From Prionace glauca (Eukaryota; Chordata; Chondrichthyes; Carcharhiniformes; Carcharhinidae): DNA of 64,000 bases. The stretch covers positions 40,309,421-40,373,420 of the forward strand of contig CM075759.1 in NCBI GenBank assembly GCA_037974335.1, written 5' to 3'. Under the pieces are notes generated by a model. That model worked only from the letters and a program-made list of their open reading frames with translations. It searched no databases and was not told the origin of the DNA. The translations under genes were made by a program, and so were the position numbers. Positions within the stretch are counted from its first letter, which is position 1. Each line of letters opens with the position of its first letter. Shown piece by piece: positions 1-10,534 of this stretch.

Positions 1-1
1 T

Positions 2-784
2 CTTTACTGGGAACATTTTAACTTTCTGTGGCCCATGCGTGTGTGTAATATCCACGCAGTTCTCCTGTATGCAACCACCGACTGTTCTGTTTGGTTCACT
101 GTTGCTTTCACCTTCGATCGATGTGTTGCAATTTGTTGCCAGGAGCTGAAAAATAAATATTGTACAGAGAAAACGGCTGCTGTGGTTCTAGGAGCTGTTG
201 CTGTGCTGAGCTGTTTCAAGAACATCTTCTGGTATTTTATGTTGTCAAGCAGGTACTTGGTGAGGAACAAACCATCGTTCTGTTTACTAACATTTGGTGC
301 TCAGGTGTCTCCAGTCTGGATAGTTGTTGAGTTTCTGCATCACTTTCTAACCCCGTGTTTACCATTTGCCCTGATTTTGTTGTTCAATCTTGTCACCATC
401 CGGCACATTGTAGTGAATAGCAGAGCCCGTAGAAGACTTCGAGCTGTGAGAAGTGGGAATAATTCCAAAGACCCAGAGATAGAGATTCGACAAAAATCTA
501 TAATTTTACTGTTTGTTATCTCTTTGAATTTCATTTTGTTGTGGGCTGTTATAATGGTGTATTCCATATGCAGGCGGATGTTTTATTTATTGGATTATTT
601 TCTACTGATAAGTGATTTTGTGCAGGAAATGGGTTTTATGTTGCAGCTCCTGAGCTGCTGCACAAACACTTGCATTTATGCTGCGACCCAAACTATCTTC
701 AGGGAACAATTGAAAATTGTGCTCAAGTATCCATTTATTTCTGTTCTTCAATGCATTCAAAAATATAAACAAATGAATCACTGA
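2..784 (+). CDS. GPR139-like class A G-protein-coupled receptor, 3' exon, 5' end outside window
   Basis: The frame is open from the left edge of the window to a TGA at 782-784, so the visible part is about 260 residues running from before TM3 to the C-terminus. Visible landmarks are the TM3 end with FTFDRCVAICC (the DRY motif reads DRC), a TM5 run rich in leucine followed by NLVTIRHIV, a basic third loop (RARRRLRAVR), a lysine-rich entry to TM6 (EIRQKSIILLF) and a TM7 end with LLSCCTNTCIYAATQ in place of a strict NPxxY. The same layout occurs in the second copy at 23.5-24.4 kb. Sharks carry large families annotated as 'probable G-protein coupled receptor 139-like'; the assignment rests on remembered family resemblance. 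The ligand is unknown. The first exon, encoding the N-terminus and TM1 start, must lie to the left of this window. No lesion is seen in the visible part. Confidence 0.75.
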   Translation, partial: LYWEHFNFLWPMRVCNIHAVLLYATTDCSVWFTVAFTFDRCVAICCQELKNKYCTEKTAAVVLGAVAVLSCFKNIFWYFMLSSRYLVRNKPSFCLLTFGAQVSPVWIVVEFLHHFLTPCLPFALILLFNLVTIRHIVVNSRARRRLRAVRSGNNSKDPEIEIRQKSIILLFVISLNFILLWAVIMVYSICRRMFYLLDYFLLISDFVQEMGFMLQLLSCCTNTCIYAATQTIFREQLKIVLKYPFISVLQCIQKYKQMNH

Positions 785-2774
785 TCAATCGATAATTTTG
801 TCATCATATGTTGATTTTCTAATGGAGTCACAAGTTACCACGTCATGACAGAGTTGGAAGTGAGGTACCCATATGGTTAAAAAAATGTGGACCGGTCTGC
901 CACTGCAACAACAGACTTCTGTGTATATCTCACTGACAGGACAGGGAGAATGACCAACTCTGTGGCTATCCTTAGGGAACGTGAAATTGATACAATTCAG
1001 AGAGACTCGAAAATAAATATTGGCCTAGCATATAGCGAGAAAGGGGGCAGGTAGAGTGAGGAATGGAGTTATTTGATATGCATAGGGGGAGGGAGAGAGC
1101 GAGAAATAGACAGAAAGGGAAGAGAGAACTAGAGAGAGAGAGAAATAGAGAGAAAGGAAAGTGAGAAATAGAGAGAGAAAGAGAGTGAGAAAGAAACAGG
1201 GAGAAATAAAGGAACGAGAAGACGAAATTGAGAAAAAATGCCCTTACATATAGTGAATTAAATTCTTGTATTTTCTTCATAGCTTCAGAGAATCTCCCTT
1301 CCCTCTCCCACCACAATCCAGTCCCCGAGCACTGGCACTGACATCTTATTGAATTATAACTATTGTTAGAAACCCCAACATCAGTTATTGGTATAAACTC
1401 AGACGAGCAATGACAGATTGGCCCGCGAATGCTTGTTAGTGATATCCTTTATAGATAAAATTCTATCAGACCACGAGGTAGAACATTCCAACTCCTCTTC
1501 AGATATCATTTTGAAAAGTTTGATCCTGGGATGCTCAGTTACAGCTCTGCTAACTACAGGGGTGGTAGTGTTTTGGGAGTTTCAGTATATGAGTTATCCA
1601 GGGATCCCGGCTCATGTTCCTGGGATGTGATTGAAAATCCACCGTCGCTGCTGGAATTAAAAGTCAATAGATACAAACTTCAATTAAAATTTATTCTCAG
1701 GAATGCTGAGCACCAACATATTATTGCTTTGATGAAAAAACAATCTAGCTGAAATATCCCCTTTGTGGAGAAAGATAAAAAATAATGAAACGCTAACTTT
1801 AAAACGGTGTTTCTGGGTGAGAGAGAAGCATGCTGGGAATTTTGGTTAACATATAGATTAAAGCCAATTGCAGGTCCTAAAGAGGGTCTGGTCTGGAAGC
1901 TGTGACCTGAACCTTCCTGTGTGGGTCAGATCAGAGATGTTTGCGTTAACTGAGGCAGTGCGTCTCCGACTTTCATTGCTGCTATAAATGGGACATGAAA
2001 AATGAGGTAAGCATCATGGCATCATTCAGGAGAAATTTCATTGTGTGTTCCTGCCATGTGATCAGTTTCTGGTTGCACAGTTGGCTGATTGATAGATAAT
2101 CCGTGGGTGCTGAATTATGGATAAAATGCATGTTTAACTTTTGTTTGGTGGTGATAATTCAAAGTGGCCAACCATCTCAAGTAGAAGCCTGTATGCTAAA
2201 AGATGCTTTAGAGAGAAGAGGATTCATTCCACATCGAGGATGTTTCTTGGCAAGGTTTTTCTAACCTCGATAGTATCTATATTTCAGTTAAATAGTTAAA
2301 GTTGTTGTTTAGTTAGAGTCATAGTGCAATTTAAAAGCTAAGCTTCATTCGAGTTAATGAGTTGTAACTGTTTATGTTTGAGTTGGTTCTGGAAGTGTTC
2401 GATAAATAAATTATTGATGTGCTGTCCTTGTTTGTCTCATTAAACTGTAATGTTTGGAAGTTGTTGAGATTAAAAGTTGTATGATACCTCAATGGGCTGA
2501 ATTGTGTCCAGTTGGCTCAGCTGGTTTACATGCGATTCGGGTCACACATCAATCTGGTTCACACTGAAACTCCCTCTGAAATGGCCAAACCAGTCTCTCA
2601 GATCACCGCTATTGTTAGACCACAAATTCTGGCTCCTTCAGTCACGTCTAGCTCCCATGAAATAATGAAAACTCTGTATAACCATGCCGAAAATAGCTCA
2701 CTGGCAGTAACCCACCTTAGGAAACTTTTTATTGCAAGTTGGACTTGTTGGCTGCAAGGATGAAAGAAGAGATT
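785..2774. other. Non-coding stretch, no gene seen
   Basis: Apart from a GA-rich simple repeat near 1083-1212 I see only AT-rich intergenic sequence. Short ORFs here have no recognisable domain. Near 2508-2570 there is a faint tRNA-SINE-like box pair that is too degenerate to call. Confidence 0.5.
1083..1212. repeat. GA-rich simple repeat
   Basis: Interrupted gagaga and gagaaa runs. The long antisense ORF across it is a low-complexity artefact. Confidence 0.85.
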
Positions 2775-3195
2775 TGTCTGTATAGCATGTGTGATTTGTC
2801 TGTATAGCATGTATGTTTTCTCTGTATAGCATGTATGTTTTGTCTGTATAGCATGTATGTTTTGTCTGTATAGCATGTATGTTTTGTCTGTATAGCATGT
2901 ATGTTTTGTTTGTATAGCATGTATGTTTTCTCTGTATAGCATGTATGTTTTGTCTGTATAGCATGTATGTTTTGTCTGTATAGCATGTATGTTTTGTTTG
3001 TATAGCATGTATGTTTTCTCTGTATAGCATGTATGTTTTGTCTGTATAGCATGTATGTTTTGTCTGTACAGCTTGTATGTTTTGTCTGTATAGCATGTAT
3101 GTTTTGTCTGTATAACATGTATGTTTTGTCTGTATAGCATGTATGATTTCTCTGTATAGCGTGTATGTTTTGTCTGTTTTGCATGTAAGAAACAA
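2775..3195 (+). repeat. 22-bp minisatellite, about 19 copies
   Basis: The unit reads tctgtatagcatgtatgttt plus tg, with single-base variants such as ttgtctg to ttctctg or ttgtttg. All three antisense frames stay open because 22 is not a multiple of 3 and the unit lacks stops on that strand. The resulting repetitive proteins are not genes. The array runs directly into a retroelement-type tail at 3196-3235. Confidence 0.95.
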
Positions 3196-3236
3196 AACTT
3201 TTCACTATATCCCAATAAATGTGACAATATTAAATG
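3140..3236 (+). mobile_element. 3' tail of an elasmobranch non-LTR-type repeat next to the minisatellite
   Basis: The last minisatellite units grade into a segment reading 'gcatgtaagaaacaaaactt ttcactatat', then a run like 'aataaatgtgacaatatt'. The same order (tctgtagagtgtgcaagaa, then ttttcactgtgta, then aataataaatcaaa) is present at 61090-61165. The minisatellite therefore looks like an internal expansion of the short tctgtata-gc-gtg segment of this repeat. Confidence 0.6.
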
Positions 3237-4714
3237 AGATAATTGACCAATCGTTTAATGCTTCATTTGGAGCTAATTCCAACAGCCTCAGCCACTACAT
3301 TCAGATAAAGTATTTTCTGTACATCTCTGTTCCGCTGCTTTTTCCTATCACTCACATCTGTCCCCATTGATGTTTGATCCTTCCCCCAACGGGAGAAAAA
3401 ATATCTCTCCCTGCCCATGTCCCTTGTGACTTTTCAATAACTATCGCAAATATCCTCCCTTCCTTCTCCAGAATAGTCAAAACTATCTTCATAGCTAAAG
3501 GTTCTCAATGTTGGCTCGAATTTCTCCAACGAATCTCAAGTCAATTTCTAACACCTTCCCATTCTTCCTAAAATGTGGTCACCAGCACTGTACGCAGCAG
3601 TCCAGCTGATACCTGGAAATGTCTCAAACAAGATCAAAGTCACCTTCTTGTTGTTGTGAATATGCCCAAGACACGGTATATTTCATGATCAGTTCCCTGG
3701 GCCTCTCCTGCAACTTTCAATAGTTTGTAAGCACAAGTACCAATTGTTCTTTTCCTTTGTTCCATATGTTTCAACCCACTTTTTTATTTTTTTCTTCTTC
3801 ATTTTGTTGCTAGAACAATATCGTTTCCGCATTAAAATTCATCTTCATTGTCACATTAGTGTCAATTCCAGCAATGTGTTTCCTTTGTTGTTTGAAGTTT
3901 CTCACTGTGTTCCTCCCAGCATCCGTATATTCTGTTCTTTTTGATTTGATTCTTTGTTTTAGTTACTTAGACAAATGTGTATTCATGGTGTTTATTTCAG
4001 TACAAGCGCTCATTTCTTTTTCCAATTGAGTTTATTGAGCTTAAATCTCAAATGCATTTTGTACTCCTGAATCACTCAGTTAATAACATTAATAGAATGT
4101 CCCCCAAATGGAAACCGAGCAAGTTATTTCAATATGATTATTCCAGAAACAATCCACGCTATCCAGGTTAGCGGACCCGCATTTGTCGATATGAATGCCA
4201 GTATAATTTGTTGAGATGGCAAAACAACTGATTTATAAGCCCCGGAATTATCCTTACAAGAGTTTTGAATGGTGTAAATGTATTCAAGGTGTAATGATTA
4301 AAATACTCCGGTATTCTGACACTGCATCTGACTGAACTGAGGGAATCATGGCGAGTGTCTCTGCGCTTGGAAACTCCCCTTCCCGAACAGAAAGTTCTCT
4401 TATCCTGTGTTCCAATCTGGGCTCCATCACAGCTAACTGACAGCAGTCTAATGCGTGTGTCCACCTTATGAAATATTGCTCCTAAAAATCATTGTTTTCA
4501 CTATAGATTGAAGAGAATTTCTTGTTTTTTAACATTTCAGGTAAATTATTATTCAAATTCCCCGCTTCACCCTAACTCTGTTCATGAATAATTCATGCCC
4601 TTTTGCTATGAATCACCTCCGCCCCCCGCCCCCATTGCCACTTTCACGCTACTTTTTCAATGCCTACCTTGAAACACAATTTAACATTTCATTTATAATA
4701 GCTTCATATTTGGG
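3237..4714. other. Non-coding stretch with a possible old antisense CR1 trace
   Basis: No gene seen. About 3380-3660 has the pyrimidine-rich character and a phrase (ggtcaccagcactgtacgca) resembling antisense CR1 reverse-transcriptase sequence elsewhere in the window, but it is heavily diverged. Confidence 0.35.
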
Positions 4715-5225
4715 GGAACAGAGGAGATTCACTTGATTGATTCTGGAGTTGAAAGGGTTACCTTATGAGGAGAGACTGGGTAGACTGGGGCTATACTCAT
4801 TGGAATTCGGAAGAATGAGGGAAGGTCTGATAGAAACATAGAATATCATGAAGAGCATGGGCAAGATAGAAGGAGGGAAGCTGTTTCCACTTGTAGGCAA
4901 AACTACAGCGAGGGAGGCATGGCTCTGAATTAGGGCGAGCAGATTTAGGGCTGAGTTAATGAACGACTTCTTCACACAAAGCATTGTGAATCTGAGGAAT
5001 TTCCTGCCCAGTGAAGAGGTTGGGAGTACCACATTGAATGTATTTAAGGCAAGGAGTTTTTTTTGAACAGTAAAGGAATTAAAGATCATCTTGAGCAGGC
5101 AGGTAAGTGGAGCTGAGACCAATGAAATGACCTTACAGAATGGTGGAGCAAGCTCGAGGGGACCGATAGCCTACTCCTGCTCCTAGTCCTTACATTCTTA
5201 TGTTATGTTCTTATTTTCCTCATAT
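4715..5225 (+). mobile_element. CR1-type LINE, 3' fragment, old
   Basis: Decayed coding sequence for the CR1 C-terminal region is readable (LPYEERLGRLGLYSLEFGRM-like), followed by the CR1 3' end with 'ctactcctgctcctag' and an octamer-type tail (cttatgtt). It is the same 3' family as the copies at 29.99, 37.96, 44.67 and 52.5 kb, but much more diverged and carrying indels. Confidence 0.85.
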
Positions 5226-6640
5226 TCTATTCACCCTCTGTTGATGCGTTGCAGATTACCATTGACATCTTTCCCATAAACTTGCTTTATTTAGTGTGAT
5301 TGTTAGTGCCACTTTCCAGAAGACATCTGCTGCATTAAAAACAATTCCTTGAACTAAAATGCACCCTCCTTTGCATCCCAGAAGTAATGGGGTTTCGCAC
5401 TAGCTCCCCGTTTTTGGACAATGTGCCTCAAATGTTCAGAGTCAAAGTAGAGGAGGAATATTTCTGATCAGCAAAAAAAAAACCGGCCGACCTTTAACAC
5501 CTATTTTTCATCCCAAAAAGTTCTTACCACATTGAAATTGTTGTTTACCCAGATAAGTAATCTTACTCGATATTGTAAATGCTTCATTTATTTCCTTTTC
5601 GATCACATATGACACTATGATCACTGGGATTCCCCATTGGGAAATTATCAAACTGACCCAGTTCATTTCAAGAATTCAGATCAAAAGTCCATTTTTTATT
5701 GAACAAGAAATACACAGCCACAGGAAATGTTCCTGAACACTTTTGGAACTCATGACACTTGTTACTGATTGGACTGTAGATGTCCCAATCCACATTAGAA
5801 TCATTATTTTCCCTAATTCTAACCACTGCATATATTTCTGCGCCAATCTATACTTATCTTGTAATTACTTTCCTTTGTAACCTGACCACCAGATGTCATC
5901 AATGGACTCCATCGATCACTATAATTGTTGCTGGTTTGTTTCATAGACACAACCAAATTATTTTCCCTCACCACACTCACACAAACACGCACAGACTTGC
6001 ACACACACACACACACACACACACATGCCCACAAACACACACACACACAAACACGCACACACAAACACACACGCACACAGACTTGCACGCACACACATGC
6101 CCACAAACACACACACACACACACAGAACAATTTCTTCTATAAGCAAAGCTCCATGAATTAATTAATGACTCACTACAATCATTTTGTTGGATGCCCTGC
6201 ATTAAAGTGATCAAATCTAATAATACAATGACACTGTCCTGACAGAAAGTATTACGTTTGGAAAGTAATTACTGAATAAGCGCAGCGGAGTGAAAGGTAT
6301 TATTGGAAGTAAACAGACAAATGACTTTTTATGCTGTTTGCTTGGAATGATCCGTTGTTGGGTAAATGAAGCTTTCATGTTTAAATTATTTAAATGGTTT
6401 TCAGGAGAATGCACCATTTGTACAGTGGCTGCCCCCTCTCTGAAACAAACATCGTGTAGACCTAAACCTCATGTCGTCATCTGTTTGTTTAATTGAAAAC
6501 AAATCTCAATGTGGTAACTGCAATACCCAGAGGGGATTCTGTGGGCTATAAATGAATGGCTTTGGGAATGTATCATCACAGGGTTTAAAACATGCATATT
6601 AACTGGAACTCGAAGGACACATCTCTACACGCTGGAAATA
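5226..6640. other. Non-coding stretch with a CA repeat
   Basis: No gene seen; AT-rich sequence with a (CA)n block near 5998-6125. Confidence 0.5.
5998..6125. repeat. (CA)n microsatellite, interrupted
   Basis: Runs of acacac broken by acatgcccacaaac and acgcac variants, themselves partly repeated at about 60-bp spacing. The ORFs on both strands here are low-complexity artefacts. Confidence 0.9.
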
Positions 6641-6704
6641 ATGGAACCAATTGAATTGATGAAGAGAATATGGTATATCTTCCTTGCTGTACTTGGTGTT
6701 CCTG
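6641..6704 (+). CDS. Isolated first exon of a GPR139-like receptor
   Basis: An ATG at 6641 opens 21 codons plus one base, reading MEPIELMKRIWYIFLAVLGV then P, followed at once by a consensus donor (G|gtaagt at 6705). The sequence ends like the first exon at 21.65-21.75 kb (IYYPVFAAIGVP), in the same phase 1, so it would splice to a second exon starting 'CT AAC'. No matching second exon follows before the next first exon 15 kb downstream; the sequence in between is CR1, SINE and tRNA debris. I take it as a remnant of a receptor gene that lost its main exon, or one whose main exon has decayed beyond recognition. Confidence 0.45.
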
Positions 6705-6807
6705 GTAAGTGGTTACAACCATCAATTATATATGAACTGTGTTTTGTAGCTTTACCGTGACTCGCATTGTGTAGCTACACCATCACTATTGATATCTGCT
6801 TCATAAA

Positions 6808-7612
6808 CATGTGAAGTCATGCATTTTGAGAGGACTAATAAAGATAGGAAATGTACAGTAAATGTCAGAACCCTTCAGAGTTTTGATAGGCAAAGGGATC
6901 TGGGTGTACTGGTACACAGATCACAGAAAGTGACAATACAGGTGGAGAAGGCAGTTAAGAAGTCATATGGCATGCTTTCCTTCATCGGTGAGAGCATTGA
7001 GTTTAAGAATTGGCAAGTCATGCTGCAGCTTTATAGAACCTTAGTTAGGCCACATTTGGAATATAGTGTTCAATTCTGGTTGTCACACTACCAGAAAGAG
7101 GTGGAGGTTTTGGAGAGGGTACAGAAAAGATTTACCAGGATATTGCCCAGTATGGAGGGCATTAGCTATCAGGCAGCTTGGAGAAACTTGGTTTGTTTTC
7201 AGTGGAACGACGAAGGTTGAGGGGCGACCAGATAGAAATCTACAAGATTCTGAGAGGCACGGCCAAAGTGGATAATAAGAAGTTTTTTCTTCCCAGATTA
7301 GAAGAGCCAATTACTAAGGAGCACAGGTTTAAGGTGCAAGTGGAAACGTTTAAGAAACATGTTGGAGGCGGATTTTTTGTACACAGGGAGTACTGAGTGC
7401 CTGGAACTCGTTGCCGGGGAGTAGTGGAAGCAGATACGGTTGTGACTTTTAAGGGGCGTCTTGACAAATACACAGATAGGTTGGGAATAGAGGGATGTGG
7501 TCTCCAGGAGGGTGGGCAGTTTTAGGTAAGTTGGGCAGCATGGTTGGTGCAGGCTTGGGGGGCTGAAGTACCTGTCCCTGCACTGTGATTTACTTTGTTC
7601 TTGTTCATAGGA
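6808..7612 (+). mobile_element. CR1-type LINE, 3' part, frameshifted
   Basis: Reading frames in pieces encode CR1 C-terminal blocks: LGVLVHRSQKVTIQ, MLQLYRTLVRPHLEYSVQFW and VERRRLRGDQIEIYKI. The 3' end reads 'ctgtgatttactttgttctt', a third tail type. The element is 5' truncated and several frameshifts break it. The gap 7613-7923 has no gene. Confidence 0.9.
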
Positions 7613-7923
7613 ATGTATTAAATGGTCTCTGCGGTTTTATCCCAACTCCACAACGGCTAAAAACCGTGTTTTGCAATTCACCACTTTTCTAAATTAGTGA
7701 TTTATTTCAATTTCTGCATTATTTAGTAAGGGTAAAACTGAACTGAATGAAGTTTTTTTTAACAGCGAAAGTAATGAATGTGTTGGAAAAAAAAAGTCAC
7801 AAATTGTGTGTGTCATTAACTCGAGCGGTATTTCTGACTCCAGTGAGTATGTATTCAGGGAACTGCACCGAATTCTACTGAATGTGATTTGTAAACCAGA
7901 TTGGATGACCACATTACACTAGT

Positions 7924-7962
7924 CCATGTACACTACGTCCGCCGTGGACGTAGTGTACATGG
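7924..7962. repeat. Perfect 17-bp inverted repeat at the 5' junction of a CR1 copy
   Basis: ccatgtacactacgtcc, then a 5-nt spacer (gccgt), then its exact reverse complement. The right arm is CR1 coding sequence (encodes VDVVYM in sense); the left arm is an inverted copy of it. Confidence 0.95.
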
Positions 7963-9095
7963 CCTTCAGCAAGGCGTTTGATAAGGTCCCCCATGCAAGA
8001 CTTCTTGAGAAGGTGAGAGGGCATGGGATCCAAGGGCCTTTGGCCTTGTGGATCCAGAACTGGCTTGCCTGCAGAAGGCAGAGAGTGGTTGTGGATGGGT
8101 CTTTTTCGGAATGGAGGTCAGTCACCAGTAGGGTGCCCCAGGGATCTGTTCTGGGACCCTTGCTGTTTGTCATTTTCATAAATGACCTGGATGAGGAAGT
8201 GGAGGGATGGGTTAGCAAGTTCGCTGATGACACGAAGGTCGGTGGTGTTGTGGATGGTCTGGAAGGATGTCAAAAGTTGCAGCAGGACATAGATAGGATG
8301 CAGGAATGGGCGGAGAAGTGGCAGATGGACTTCAACGCGGATAAATGTGTAGTCGTCCATTTCGGCAGAACCAACGGGATGAACGAGTACACTATCAAGG
8401 GCAGGAGTCTTAGTAGCGTTGAAGAGCAGAAGGATCTCGGGGTGGAGGAGGTGGTCAAGAAGGCGTATGTTGTACTGGCCTTCATTAATCGAGGGATTGA
8501 GTTTAGGAGTCGGGAGGTAATGCTGCAACTTTACAGGACCCTTGTCAGGCCACATTTAGAGTACTGTGCGCAGTTCTGGTCGCCTCACTATAGGAAAGAC
8601 GTCGAAGCTATTGAAAGGGTGCAGAGGAGATTTACAAGGATGTTGCCTGGACTGGGAGGCATGCCTTATGAAGATAGGTTGAGGGAGCTGGGACTCTTTT
8701 CCCTGGAGAGGCGAAGGTTGAGAGGCGACCTGATAGAAGTTTATAAAATGTTGAGAGGAATAGATAGGGTGGACTCTCAGAGGCTATTTCCCCGGGTTGA
8801 AATGGTCGCTACGAGAGGACACAGATTTAAGGTGCAGGGACGGAAGTACAGAGGTGATGTTAGGGGTAAGTTTTTCACTCAGAGGGTGGTGAGTGAATGG
8901 AATCGGCTGCCGTCATCGGTGGTGGAGGCGAACTCGCTGGGGTCTTTTAAAAGACTTCTGGATGAGTATATGGGGTTTAATGAGATTGGGGGTTATAGAT
9001 AGGTCTATAGATTGGTGGGGTTGATGTGATCGGTGCAACTCGAGGGCCGAAGGGCCTGTTTGTGCTGTAATGTTCTATGTTCTATGTTCTATGTT
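7946..9095 (+). mobile_element. CR1-type LINE with near-complete reverse transcriptase 3' half
   Basis: A single frame (7926-9002, 358 residues) covers the reverse transcriptase palm and thumb to the C-terminus: FSKAFDKVPH, RVPQGSVLGPLLFVIFINDL, the catalytic box FADD in SKFADDTKVGG, the MDFNADKC block, then RVQRRFTRMLPGL and ERRRLRGDLIEVYKM, ending SVVEANSLGSFKRLLDEY. The 3' end is 'gggcctgtttgtgctgtaat' followed by the octamer-like tail ttctatgttctatg. It is truncated at the 5' end and has lost the endonuclease and ORF1. The segment between the 'KDLG' block and 'VEEVVKKAY' is shorter than in the 30-kb copy, suggesting an in-frame deletion. Conservation suggests it is fairly young. Confidence 0.93.
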
Positions 9096-9539
9096 CACAT
9101 TCCAGTAACCAGGATTTCTGGTGTATTGTTGAGTATAATCGCAGGCAGTGTCCTTTCCAAAACCAAGTGAAATATCTAACTATAATGATCATGCATATAT
9201 GGGTTATGTGTTCATAAAATATTGAACAGACTGTGTGTATTAATTAATGGAATTAAAAACGGGTTTGTTTTCTGTTTTGTTCCCTCTTCGTGAGGGATTT
9301 TTGTATTCATAGAATTGTTCAAGCTTTTTTAGGGATTGTGAGACAGAAAATGAAATGAAAAGCAAATTTGTTTTCTGTTTTGTTCCTTCTTGGTGAGAGA
9401 TTTATTTTTTGATCCATGGACTGTTTAAGTGTTTTTAACATTGTGAGACAGTATGCATTTTGCTGTTTTATTTTTGAAGAAGTTCTCTATGATGAAAGGC
9501 AAAATGTTTGCATCCTGTTCTAAATTGTAAATAACTGTT
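9096..9539. other. Non-coding stretch with a short direct duplication
   Basis: No gene. Two related segments of about 100 bp, near 9250 and 9360, share 'ttgttttctgttttgttcc' and 'gtgagacag', i.e. an imperfect local duplication. Confidence 0.5.
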
Positions 9540-10225
9540 CTATCGCAATCACAGACGAACAAGTGCAGCAGGTAATTAATAAGGTAAATGGATTTTTGTC
9601 CTTCATTGCTAGAGGGATGGAGATTTCCTTTTTTAAAGAAGGTTATTTTGCAGCTGTATAAGGTGCTTATGAGGCCACAACTAGAGTAACGTGTACAGAG
9701 TTCCCTCTTACTTGATAAAGGATATACTGTCACTGGAGGGGTTGCAGAGGAGATTCACTAGTTGGAACCCGAAGTTGAGAGTGTTGGATTATGAGCAGAG
9801 ACTGAGAAGACTGGGACTATACTCATGGGAATTCAGAAGAATGAAGGAGATCTTACAGAAACACATAAGATTATGAAGGAAAATGTTAAGATAGAGGCAG
9901 CGAAGCTGTTTCCATTGGCAGTCGAATCTAGGAATAGCCACCATGGCCTCAGAATAAAGGGGGAGGGGGTGTATTTAGGACTGATTTGAGGAGGAACTTC
10001 TTCACACAATGGGTTGCGAATCTGTGGAATTCCCTGCTCATTGAAACAGTTGAGCCTACCCCAATTAATAGTTTTAAGGCAAGTGCATATTAAATTTTTG
10101 AACAGTAAATGAAATAAGGGTTATTGTGCTGAGTGATGGAGCTGAGTCCATGAAAAGATCAGCTATGATCTTTAGAAGGCGGAGCAGGCTCGAGACACAC
10201 TACACCCCAATTCTAATGTTGTCTT
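9540..10225 (+). mobile_element. CR1-type LINE, 3' fragment, old
   Basis: Decayed CR1 C-terminal coding pieces (LEGLQRRFTSW, EQRLRRLGLYSWEFRRMKEI) and a degraded 3' end ('gaaggcggagcaggctcgag'). It belongs to the same family as the 4.7-kb copy. Confidence 0.85.
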
Positions 10226-10534
10226 CTTTACATCTGACAACACGCTTGCCCTACGTCAACACACTTTTGATTTCACTTTCATTCCCCTGCAAAAGACACA
10301 CAGTGCTTTATCTTTATTGCCGTCAGCCGTGCTTTGTTTTGTGGTTTTAACTGAAGAGTGAGCTGGTCTTTAGTTAGTAACAAGAGCAGGAGTGATGGAA
10401 AATGTTGAGGCAAAGCTGTTTTTTTTCTGATTTCCACCCCTCCCCACATCAAGGTGAGTTAGAAGTCAACCCACAACCCCCAGCAGCCCCCCCCCCACGC
10501 CCACCTGTGCTGTGTTCCCTCCAAATACACTTGC

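Noticed and set aside
2598-3227. Three overlapping long antisense ORFs encoding repeats such as CYTDKTYMLYRQNIHAIQ
   Set aside because: They are the three frames of the 22-bp minisatellite; same repeat in every frame, no start context, no domain.
5780-6214. His/Thr-rich and Cys/Val-rich ORFs
   Set aside because: Translations of a (CA)n microsatellite on both strands.
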